Shown: positions 1 through 6,138 of the stretch, piece after piece
Layout: each line of letters opens with the position of its first letter
Position numbering within the stretch: the stretch's first letter is position 1
From: Chloroflexota bacterium
GTDB taxonomy: Bacteria; Chloroflexota; Anaerolineae; Anaerolineales; Anaerolineaceae
Reading direction: 5' to 3'
Assembly (NCBI GenBank): GCA_023406965.1
Contig: JAEXTI010000473.1
Coordinates: 1 to 10,034 of the forward strand
Length of the DNA stretch: 10,034 nucleotides
Notes under the pieces: model-generated
The model's input: only the letters and a program-made list of their open reading frames with translations
Database searches by the model: none
Told to the model about the DNA's origin: nothing
Program-made: the position numbers and the translations under genes

Positions 1-687
1 GAAGGCCCGCGCAGCTTCGGCCACGGGCAACCCGGTAGAATCTACCAGCCCGGCAGCGCGCAGCAAGTTTAGGAGCGCAGCGGGGGGCAGAATCCATCCC
101 GGCGCTACCAGTTCATCTGGCACCATACCGCAGCGCAGGGCCGCCAACAATGTACAGGCGTGGTCGAGGATGCGGTCGGTGGCGAGGTGAGGGTGGGCGC
201 TTTCTCCAGGTGAGGCCGGGCGGCCGGGCGGAGATTGCTCGGCGTCAATGAGCGGTTGCAGGTGTTCAAGGAGGTCATCGGGGATGAATGCATATTCCTG
301 CATTTCGCGCTCGCCGGAAGTTTGCAGGAAGGCGCGTCCCACCAATCCGCGGTACCACAGATATTCGGCGGGAGAGATCGGGTTGAGGTCGGGGCGTTCC
401 TTCTCGCGCTTGCCGGGGCCAAAAGGCCGCACCTCGCCGCAGCGGCGGGTGAACAGCGCCCAACTCAGGCGGCCTTCGTTAAGCAGCAGGGCTTGCAGCG
501 CAGATTGCACATCGGCAGGGAAGCTGGCCAACACCTCTTCCTGCCAGGGGTGGGCCAGGATGCCGTTGACCAGTTGCGGCAGGTAGGTGGCAGCGTCTGG
601 AGCGGTCAGGTCGAGCCGCCAGGCGTTGGCAACCATTTTGAGAAAGCTGAGGTCGCGCCCGCGCAACACATCTTGTAAGGTGGGCAT
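1..687 (-). CDS. Uncharacterised conserved protein, N-terminal part (runs off left edge)
   Basis: Reading the minus strand from the ATG at 687-685 gives 229 codons open to the window edge, so the C-terminus is missing. The protein is soluble, rich in Leu and Ala, with no signal peptide or membrane segment. The N-terminus (MPTLQDVLRGRDLSFLK) is followed by a block at residues 79-121 that reads FTRR-x-GEVR-x-FGPGKREKERP, then SPAEYLWYRGLVGRAF, then EYAFIPDDLLEHL at 131-143. I recall this FTRR/GPG/WYRGL block from unannotated Chloroflexota proteins that resemble the N-terminal region of XPB-like helicase-associated proteins, but I cannot name a function. Residues 148-170 are a Pro/Ser/His-rich probable linker. 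The gene is divergent from clpC. There is no clear Shine-Dalgarno sequence before the ATG; a TACAAT element sits 7 nt upstream, consistent with a leaderless start. The frame is well supported by uninterrupted length and plausible composition; the function is unknown. Confidence 0.75.
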   Translation of the reverse strand, partial: MPTLQDVLRGRDLSFLKMVANAWRLDLTAPDAATYLPQLVNGILAHPWQEEVLASFPADVQSALQALLLNEGRLSWALFTRRCGEVRPFGPGKREKERPDLNPISPAEYLWYRGLVGRAFLQTSGEREMQEYAFIPDDLLEHLQPLIDAEQSPPGRPASPGESAHPHLATDRILDHACTLLAALRCGMVPDELVAPGWILPPAALLNLLRAAGLVDSTGLPVAEAARAF

Positions 688-694
688 GGGGTTT

Positions 695-700
695 ATTGTA
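695..700 (-). promoter_or_regulatory. Possible -10 element (TACAAT) for the left-edge gene
   Basis: On the minus strand TACAAT lies 7 nt before the ATG at 687. That puts the expected transcription start on or next to the start codon, giving a leaderless mRNA, which would explain the lack of a Shine-Dalgarno sequence. No recognisable -35 hexamer is present 16-18 nt upstream, so this rests on the -10 and its spacing alone. Confidence 0.35.
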
Positions 701-804
701 CCGGAAATCTCCGCGCATGAGGGCTCGCAGGTTCAGGTTTATTGGGAATCAGCGCGGTGAATTCTGCTCGCGCCTGGTTGCCCGCTGAGGGTGAAACCTT
801 ATAT

Positions 805-821
805 CGTCAAAACGGGTGACT
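805..821 (+). promoter_or_regulatory. Candidate operator: imperfect tandem heptads before the clpC -35
   Basis: CGTCAAA, a 3-nt spacer (ACG) and GGTGACT lie directly before the predicted -35 box. Against the CtsR consensus of two RGTCAAA heptads 3 nt apart this matches about 10 of 14 positions, with the second heptad poor. The same bases also form GTCA-N7-TGAC. CtsR is chiefly a Firmicutes regulator, so this is only a position-based suggestion that a repressor of clp genes binds here. Confidence 0.2.
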
Positions 822-848
822 CGACAAACTGTTCATTGATGGTAGAAT
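821..848 (+). promoter_or_regulatory. Predicted sigma70-type promoter of clpC
   Basis: TCGACA (821-826) and TAGAAT (843-848) are separated by 16 nt; each differs from the consensus hexamer by one base. Transcription would start near 855, giving a 5' leader of about 150 nt before the clpC ATG at 1008. Confidence 0.6.
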
Positions 849-966
849 CATACTTAGAAGGATTGGAAGGCCTCTCTGTGAGGGGGGCATTAAAGTGACT
901 TTGCGGGAAGGTTAGGCCGTTACGGGTATCGATCAACAGTGGGTCACTTCCCAGTTCTTATCAAGG

Positions 967-985
967 CCTGCCCGCTTTGGGCAGG
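967..985 (+). promoter_or_regulatory. Hairpin in the clpC leader, just upstream of the ribosome binding site
   Basis: CCTGCCC (967-973) and GGGCAGG (979-985) are perfect complements around a 5-nt GCTTT loop. The stem ends 10 nt before the AGAGGAG Shine-Dalgarno sequence (996-1002). No run of T follows, so it is not an intrinsic terminator. It could affect ribosome access or mRNA stability; no known RNA family was recognised. Confidence 0.45.
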
Positions 986-1007
986 GAGCGGTAAAAGAGG
1001 AGTACGT

Positions 1008-3542
1008 ATGTCTGGAATGGAGCGTTTCACCCAACGGGCCAGACGGGTTTTGAGTCTGGCTCATCAGGAAGCTGAGCGCCTGCGCCAGAACGCAATCGGC
1101 ACGGAGCATCTCCTGCTGGGTTTGATCCAGGAGGAAGGCGGAATCGCCGGGCGCGTCCTGCGCGAATTAGGCCTGGAGCCGGAGCGGGTGCACGAAACTG
1201 TAGAAAAATTGGGCGGTTTTGGTGATTACCGGGGCGGCAAGATTGATCTGGCTCCCGGCACGCAGAAAGTGCTGGAGCTGGCGATCGATGAAGCTCGCCG
1301 CATGGGTCATCACTACATTGGCACCGAACATTTGCTGCTGGGCCTAGTGCGTTCCACCGAGGGCCTGGGCATGGACGTGCTGCGCAAGTTGGGCGTGACG
1401 CCCGAGCAAATTCGCCGCCAAACCCGCCGTATTTTGACCGAAAGCACCGGCAGCACCCCCACGGCCCCCACCGGCGGCCCCGCTGCGCCCACGGCCAACC
1501 GGCCTGCTGCGCGCCAGCAACAACAAGACAAGGACAAAGAAAAAGGCAAGACCCCGCTGGTGGATCAACTGGCGGTGGACTTGACCACCAAGGCCGAAGA
1601 AGGCAAGCTGGACCCGGTCATTGGACGGCAGATGGAAATTGAGCGCGTGATCCAGATTCTGGCGCGCCGCTCGAAGAACAACCCGGCCCTCATCGGCGAG
1701 CCCGGCGTGGGTAAGACCGCCATCGTGGAAGGACTGGCGCAGCGCATCGTTGAAGGCGACGTCCCGGCCCTGTTGCTGGGCAAGCGGGTCTTACAACTGG
1801 ATGTTGGCTCGTTAGTGGCTGGCACCATGTACCGCGGTCAGTTTGAGGAGCGCCTCAAGCGGGTCATCGACGAGTTGAAGTCCTCCGGCGCCATTCTCTT
1901 CATTGACGAAGTGCACATGCTGGTAGGCGCCGGCGCAGCCGGTTCTTCGGTAGATGCGGCCAACATCCTCAAGCCCGCCCTTTCTCGTGGCGAATTGCAG
2001 GTGATCGGTGCGACCACATTGGAGGAGTACCGCAAGCACATCGAGAGCGACGCTGCTCTCGAGCGCCGCTTCCAACCCATTGTGGTCAACGAACCGACCA
2101 TTGATGAGACCATTGAAATCCTCAAGGGGATTAAGTCGGCTTACGAAGAGCACCACCGCCTGACCATCTCGGAAGAGGCCTTGGAAGCCGCGGCCAAGCT
2201 CTCGGCTCGCTATGTGGCCGACCGCTTCCTGCCCGACAAGGCCATCGATTTGGTGGACGAGGCTTCGTCGCGGGTGCGCATGTACAAGAGCCCTGCGGCC
2301 ACTAGTGCCCGCGATTTGATGCGCGAACTGCGCCAGGTGCGCCAGAATCATTCGCTGGCGATCGACGATGGGCGCGATGCCGAAGCGCAAGACCTGGTCC
2401 AGCGCGAGACCGAGCTAGAAAACCAGATCGAGCGCTTGCGCACTGCCTGGGATCGTACAGCCAGCCCTAGCGTCAGCGCCGATGATATTGCCGAGGTGGT
2501 TTCCATGTGGACCGGCGTGCCGGTGATGCAGATGGCTACCGAGGAATCGGAGCGGCTGCTGCGCATGGAAGAAGAACTGCGCAAACAGATCATCGGCCAG
2601 GATGAGGCCATCGACGCCATCTCCAAGGCCGTGCGCCGCGCGCGCGCCGGGTTGAAAGACCCCAAGCGCCCCATCGGTTCGTTCATCTTCCTCGGCCCCA
2701 CGGGCGTTGGTAAGACCGAGCTAACCAAGGCTCTGGCGCGCTTTATGTTTGGCAGCGAAGACGCCTTGATCCAGTTGGATATGTCCGAGTTCATGGAACG
2801 CCACACGGTCAGCCGCCTGGTCGGCGCGCCGCCCGGATACGTGGGCTTTGAGGACGCCGGTCAACTCACTGAGGCCATTCGCCGCCGACCCTACTCGATT
2901 GTGGTGTTTGACGAGATCGAGAAGGCCCATCCCGAGGCCCACAACATGCTCCTCCAGATCATGGAAGAAGGGCATCTATCGGATGCCAAAGGCCACAAGG
3001 TGGACTTCCGCAACGCGATCATCATCATGACCTCCAACATCGGCGCGGATATGATCAAGCGGCAGACCTCGCTGGGCTTCTCACTGGCCCGTGACGAGGC
3101 CCGCGAGGAAGAGATGGCTTACGACGAGATGCGCAAGAAGCTGCTCGATTCGCTCAAGCGTGTCTTCCGCCCCGAGTTCATCAACCGCCTCGATTCGGTG
3201 ATCGTGTTCCGCTCGCTCAATCGCGAGCACATCCGCCGCATTGTGAGCCTGGAGTTGAACAAAGTGGCCGATCGGTTGCAAGAGAGCCAGATTGCGCTCA
3301 AGGCAACCGAGATCGCCCTCGATCAATTGGCCCAGGAAGGCTACGATCCCGAAATGGGCGCCCGCCCGTTGCGCCGTGTGATCCAGTTCAAGATCGAGGA
3401 TCGCCTGTCCGACGCGGTGCTGGCCAAGCAGTTCAACGCCGGAGACGAAATCCTGGTCGACTACGACCCCGAGACCAACGAGTTCCTGCTGAGCAAGGCA
3501 GAGGAGACTCCTCTTCAACCTGAAGTTGAGAACATAGCTTAA
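1008..3542 (+). CDS. clpC: ATP-dependent Clp protease ATP-binding subunit ClpC (Hsp100/AAA+ unfoldase)
   Basis: ClpC unfolds proteins in the cytosol and feeds them to the ClpP peptidase. The 844-residue product has the full family architecture: two Clp_N repeats (about residues 4-145, with [10 protein letters not shown] at 30-39 and again at 104-113), a Pro/Ala/Gln/Lys-rich linker (148-182), a first AAA+ module with Walker A GEPGVGKT (230-237) and Walker B ILFIDEVH (296-303), a short coiled-coil middle domain (about 425-480), and a second AAA+ module with Walker A GPTGVGKT (563-570), Walker [10 protein letters not shown] (632-640) and pore-loop GYVG (610-613). LGF at 689-691 fits the ClpP-docking loop. 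The start at 1008 is chosen because AGAGGAG (996-1002) lies 5 nt upstream and the N-terminus then matches the family; an in-frame GTG at 939 would add 23 unrelated residues. It is followed by an intrinsic terminator. No adaptor gene (mcsA/mcsB) or ctsR lies alongside. Confidence 0.96.
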   Translation: MSGMERFTQRARRVLSLAHQEAERLRQNAIGTEHLLLGLIQEEGGIAGRVLRELGLEPERVHETVEKLGGFGDYRGGKIDLAPGTQKVLELAIDEARRMGHHYIGTEHLLLGLVRSTEGLGMDVLRKLGVTPEQIRRQTRRILTESTGSTPTAPTGGPAAPTANRPAARQQQQDKDKEKGKTPLVDQLAVDLTTKAEEGKLDPVIGRQMEIERVIQILARRSKNNPALIGEPGVGKTAIVEGLAQRIVEGDVPALLLGKRVLQLDVGSLVAGTMYRGQFEERLKRVIDELKSSGAILFIDEVHMLVGAGAAGSSVDAANILKPALSRGELQVIGATTLEEYRKHIESDAALERRFQPIVVNEPTIDETIEILKGIKSAYEEHHRLTISEEALEAAAKLSARYVADRFLPDKAIDLVDEASSRVRMYKSPAATSARDLMRELRQVRQNHSLAIDDGRDAEAQDLVQRETELENQIERLRTAWDRTASPSVSADDIAEVVSMWTGVPVMQMATEESERLLRMEEELRKQIIGQDEAIDAISKAVRRARAGLKDPKRPIGSFIFLGPTGVGKTELTKALARFMFGSEDALIQLDMSEFMERHTVSRLVGAPPGYVGFEDAGQLTEAIRRRPYSIVVFDEIEKAHPEAHNMLLQIMEEGHLSDAKGHKVDFRNAIIIMTSNIGADMIKRQTSLGFSLARDEAREEEMAYDEMRKKLLDSLKRVFRPEFINRLDSVIVFRSLNREHIRRIVSLELNKVADRLQESQIALKATEIALDQLAQEGYDPEMGARPLRRVIQFKIEDRLSDAVLAKQFNAGDEILVDYDPETNEFLLSKAEETPLQPEVENIA

Positions 3543-3552
3543 GCATTTGGTT

Positions 3553-3593
3553 AGAATTACAGGGCGGGGACCTCTCCGCCCTGTAATTTTGTT
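3553..3593 (+). terminator. Intrinsic terminator after clpC
   Basis: ATTACAGGGCGG (3556-3567) pairs perfectly with CCGCCCTGTAAT (3576-3587). Extra pairs at 3568-3569/3574-3575 (one G-U) leave a 4-nt loop. The descending arm runs into TTTT (3587-3590), then GTT. It begins about 10 nt after the clpC stop and should separate clpC transcription from the AT-rich island. Confidence 0.85.
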
Positions 3594-3594
3594 C

Positions 3595-3600
3595 TATAAT
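3595..3600 (+). promoter_or_regulatory. Consensus -10 (TATAAT) of the restriction-modification cassette, leaderless geometry
   Basis: A perfect TATAAT ends 7 nt before the ATG at 3608, so transcription should begin at or next to the start codon. No Shine-Dalgarno sequence precedes that ATG, consistent with a leaderless mRNA. The expected -35 position (about 3572-3577) falls inside the clpC terminator hairpin and does not resemble TTGACA. Confidence 0.55.
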
Positions 3601-3607
3601 ACATTAT

Positions 3608-5188
3608 ATGGAACGTAAGGAAATTATTTCATCGGTCATGAGGAAAGTCAAATCATCGGGAACTAAACCAGAACTCTTGCTCCGAGACGCCTTAAGGGCA
3701 AGGGGAATAGTGATCGATGATAATTTGGCTTCATTACCAGGAAAACCGGATATCGTTATTCCCGAGGACAAAGTAGCCATCTTTGTGGATGGTGATTTTT
3801 GGCATGGAAATCAATGGAAGATTCGCGGATTAAGTTCCATCGAAGATCAATTTACCAATCCTGATAATAAAGAGTATTGGATAAAAAAAATCAATCGAAA
3901 CGTGATCCGTGACAGTCGCGTATCGTATGATCTGATGGAATCCGGATGGGTTGTCATCCGATTATGGGAAAGTCAGATAGAAGACAACCTTGATTCTTGT
4001 GTCGAGTTGATATTAGAAAAGGCGCGTACCCGTTTATTAGACGATAAAATTAAGTTGATAGCCGAAAAATCTTTCTCTGAGTTTTTTGCGGGAATAGGGT
4101 TGATGCGATTAGCCCTGGAAAAAAGAGGGTGGAACTGTAAATTCGCAAATGATATTGATCCTGATAAACAGAAGATGTATGAAGACCAGTTTGGGCAGGA
4201 AGATTTCTTCTCCCCAGAGGATATCCACAAACTAGATGTAGATTCTGTGCCTAGTACTACATTAGCTACAGCTTCATTTCCTTGTAATGATTTGTCTTTA
4301 GCCGGGGCAAGGCAAGGGTTAAACGAAGGAAAACAATCTTCTGCGTTTTGGGGGTTTATTCGGATCATCCAAGAAATGGGTTTGCGTAAACCGCCACTCA
4401 TTCTACTTGAAAATGTACCAGGCTTCTTAAGCTCTAAGGGTGGGGAGGATTTTTATCAGGCGCTTAAAACTCTAAACGAGTTGGGATATAGAGTCGATTC
4501 CTTTTTGCTCGACGCCGCGAATTTTGTTCCCCAAAGCCGGAAGCGCTTGTTTGTTGTAGGGATTGATAAGGCCTTTAGCACATCCGCGAATTTCACTTTA
4601 GACACGAGTGATGTGCGGTCTGCGCCATTAAGAAAGTTCATCGCAACGCATCAAGATATCGATTGGGCAATAAGGAACCTACCCTCTTCCCCGAAACAAA
4701 ATAAGTATCTTGCCTCTATCATAGAAAATGTCTCGGAGGATTCTCACGAGTGGTGGTCCGAAGAGAGAGCAGCTTATCTTCTAGGCCAAATGTCTGAAAA
4801 ACATAAAATAAAGATGCAAGAAATGATTTCTGGCTCTGAAATCACTTATGCTACGGCATTTCGTCGTGTCAGGAATGGAAAAACCTTTGCGGAAATTCGC
4901 AATGACGGAATAGCAGGTTGCTTACGTACGCCGAGAGGTGGCAGCGGTAGGCAAATATTAATTCAAGCGGGCCAAGGCAATTATCGAGTCAGGTTGCTTA
5001 ATCCAAGAGAATGCGCAAAGCTAATGGGGGCTGACGATTTTACAATTACAGTAAATTTGAACCAGGCGCTTTTTGGTTTTGGCGATGCGGTGTGCGTTCC
5101 AGTGATTGAGTGGATAATGGAACACTACTTTAATCCCTTGGTGAACGAAATTCTTCACGTGAATTTGTCCGAAACAGGTGATGCATGA
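3608..5188 (+). CDS. Vsr-type mismatch endonuclease fused to DNA C5-cytosine methyltransferase
   Basis: The 526-residue protein joins two enzymes that usually have separate genes. Residues 1-140 are a Vsr (very short patch repair) nuclease domain: SSGTKPELLLRDAL (17-29 region), LPGKPDIV (43-50) with the catalytic Asp at 48, FVDGDFWHG (59-67), WIKKINRNVIRD (91-102) and GWVVIRLWES (113-122). Residues 150-505 are a complete 5-methylcytosine methyltransferase: SAM-binding FSEFFAGIG (156-164), NDID (181-184), catalytic SFPCNDLS (Cys226), LLENVPGF (ENV at 268-270), QSRKR (309-313), a target-recognition region (about 330-450, with TPRGG at 441-445), RLLNPRECAKLMG (462-474) and FGFGDAVCVPV (489-499). 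Set against E. coli Vsr, Glu25, Asp51 and His69 are kept (E22, D48, H66), but the four zinc ligands are replaced (D63, N68, W70, S122) and His64 is Asp61. The start at 3608 is preferred over M11 because residues 3-10 align with the family. The gene is AT-rich and its stop overlaps the next gene by 4 nt. The recognition site cannot be read from sequence. Confidence 0.93.
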   Translation: MERKEIISSVMRKVKSSGTKPELLLRDALRARGIVIDDNLASLPGKPDIVIPEDKVAIFVDGDFWHGNQWKIRGLSSIEDQFTNPDNKEYWIKKINRNVIRDSRVSYDLMESGWVVIRLWESQIEDNLDSCVELILEKARTRLLDDKIKLIAEKSFSEFFAGIGLMRLALEKRGWNCKFANDIDPDKQKMYEDQFGQEDFFSPEDIHKLDVDSVPSTTLATASFPCNDLSLAGARQGLNEGKQSSAFWGFIRIIQEMGLRKPPLILLENVPGFLSSKGGEDFYQALKTLNELGYRVDSFLLDAANFVPQSRKRLFVVGIDKAFSTSANFTLDTSDVRSAPLRKFIATHQDIDWAIRNLPSSPKQNKYLASIIENVSEDSHEWWSEERAAYLLGQMSEKHKIKMQEMISGSEITYATAFRRVRNGKTFAEIRNDGIAGCLRTPRGGSGRQILIQAGQGNYRVRLLNPRECAKLMGADDFTITVNLNQALFGFGDAVCVPVIEWIMEHYFNPLVNEILHVNLSETGDA

Positions 5189-6138
5189 ACGATGAAGCAG
5201 TCATTACAATCCTTGAGCACTGGTATGAGGCTTTAAAAAAATATTCTGGGGATTTTCCTGCTCGCGGTACGATTAGCGGAGCCTTAGTCGTCCTCGATCA
5301 CCTAAAAGCAGATTATCTTTTGGATATCGATAAACATACTGCGAAGGGTGGAGCGCAAATTAAAGGAGCTAGTGGAAATGCAATAAAAACAATATTGCAG
5401 TCCTTCGGTGAAACTCGACCTTTTGTTAGTGAAGGGGGGAGGACGAATAGAGGCTTGCGCGGGGATATAAAACAGCTTTTGGATGATATGACAAATTTGC
5501 ATCTAGAGGTTCTTCCGTTGTCTGAAAGAAAACGGCTTTTGGAGGTGATGCAGCGATTCCTTGTGGGGAAAGTTCAAGATTTTCATAACAGACAAAGACT
5601 TAAATTTGTTTATTCTTCTTCAAAAACAACAAGACAGCTGATTAGCGATTTATTAGAAGAAGCTAAAGAATCAAGGAAGGATGGTTATGTTGCTCAATAT
5701 CTAGTTGGCGCAAAATTGCAGATGCGCTTTCCTCAATTACATATTGAGAATCGTTCTGGTAGCTCGGCTGATGAACAAATCGATCATGAAGGCGATTTCT
5801 TGGTTGGCGACACTGTGATCCATGTGACCGTGTCTCCATTCCCACATGTATATGAAAAATGTAAGTTGAATATAAGCAATGGGTTGAGGCCGCTTTTGTT
5901 AGTTTCAGAACGCACCTTAATTGGCGCTAGACAAAACGTGGATGTGGAGATTCCTGGCATGGTGGCTGTTGAATCAATCGAGTCGTTTGTTAGTCAAAAC
6001 CTTGAAGAAATGGCTGCGTTCTCGGAAGAGTCGAGAAAAAAGAGCTTAAAAGGATTGCTTGAACTTTACAACCAGCGCGTGGATGAAGTTGAGTATGATA
6101 AATCACTGAAGATTGAAATCCCTGGAAATTTGCGATAA
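5185..6138 (+). CDS. DUF4928-like protein, probable type II restriction endonuclease partner
   Basis: A 317-residue soluble protein that I recognise as DUF4928-like, a family I recall next to cytosine methyltransferases; the restriction role is inferred from that context. Recognisable pieces are ILQSFGETRPFVSEGGRTNRG (70-90), a long charged helical region (92-166), then GYVAQYLVGAKLQMRFP (167-183), HEGDFLVGDTVIHVTVSP (201-218), KCKLNISNGLRPLLLV (225-240), and a C-terminal part with AVESIESFVSQNLEE (261-275). The order helix, G-D-F strand turn, then VIHVTV strand looks like a PD-(D/E)XK nuclease core with Asp204, but the usual ExK is replaced by HVT (213-215). The ATG overlaps the upstream stop (ATGA, 5185-5188) with AGGTG at 5176-5180 as ribosome binding site, so translation is coupled to the methyltransferase. 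Its own stop TAA overlaps the radA ATG by one base. It could instead be an accessory specificity or defence protein. Confidence 0.85.
   Translation: MNDEAVITILEHWYEALKKYSGDFPARGTISGALVVLDHLKADYLLDIDKHTAKGGAQIKGASGNAIKTILQSFGETRPFVSEGGRTNRGLRGDIKQLLDDMTNLHLEVLPLSERKRLLEVMQRFLVGKVQDFHNRQRLKFVYSSSKTTRQLISDLLEEAKESRKDGYVAQYLVGAKLQMRFPQLHIENRSGSSADEQIDHEGDFLVGDTVIHVTVSPFPHVYEKCKLNISNGLRPLLLVSERTLIGARQNVDVEIPGMVAVESIESFVSQNLEEMAAFSEESRKKSLKGLLELYNQRVDEVEYDKSLKIEIPGNLR

Larger units (their letters stand above)
688..1007. other. Divergent intergenic region (320 nt) between the left-edge gene and clpC
   Basis: No convincing gene is present. The region contains a -10 candidate for the minus-strand gene next to its start, a -35/-10 pair for clpC at 821-848, and a leader of roughly 150 nt with several inverted repeats before the clpC ribosome binding site. 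I saw no tRNA-like cloverleaf, no CIRCE element and no riboswitch that I could recognise. Confidence 0.7.
3595..6138 (+). other. AT-rich restriction-modification-repair island between clpC and radA
   Basis: Base composition changes sharply. As a hand-counted sample, 4141-4200 is 23/60 G+C, whereas 6841-6900 in radA is 36/60. Codon use follows, with many AAA, GAA, ATT and TTA codons against the GC-ending codons of clpC and radA. The island carries two overlapping genes (Vsr-methyltransferase fusion and DUF4928-like protein), its own -10 element, and ends exactly at the radA start codon. No integrase, transposase, terminal inverted repeat or target-site duplication was seen, so the mechanism of arrival is unknown. 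Confidence 0.7.

Noticed and set aside
235..678. Plus-strand open frame opposite the left-edge gene
   Set aside because: The minus-strand frame is open to the window edge and has conserved-looking motifs; the plus-strand product has none.
939..1007. In-frame GTG extension of clpC adding 23 residues
   Set aside because: No ribosome site before it, the extra residues are unlike any Clp_N start, and AGAGGAG sits correctly before the ATG at 1008.
3595..6138. Insertion sequence or transposon ends flanking the AT-rich island
   Set aside because: No terminal inverted repeats, target duplication or recombinase found; transfer is inferred from composition only.
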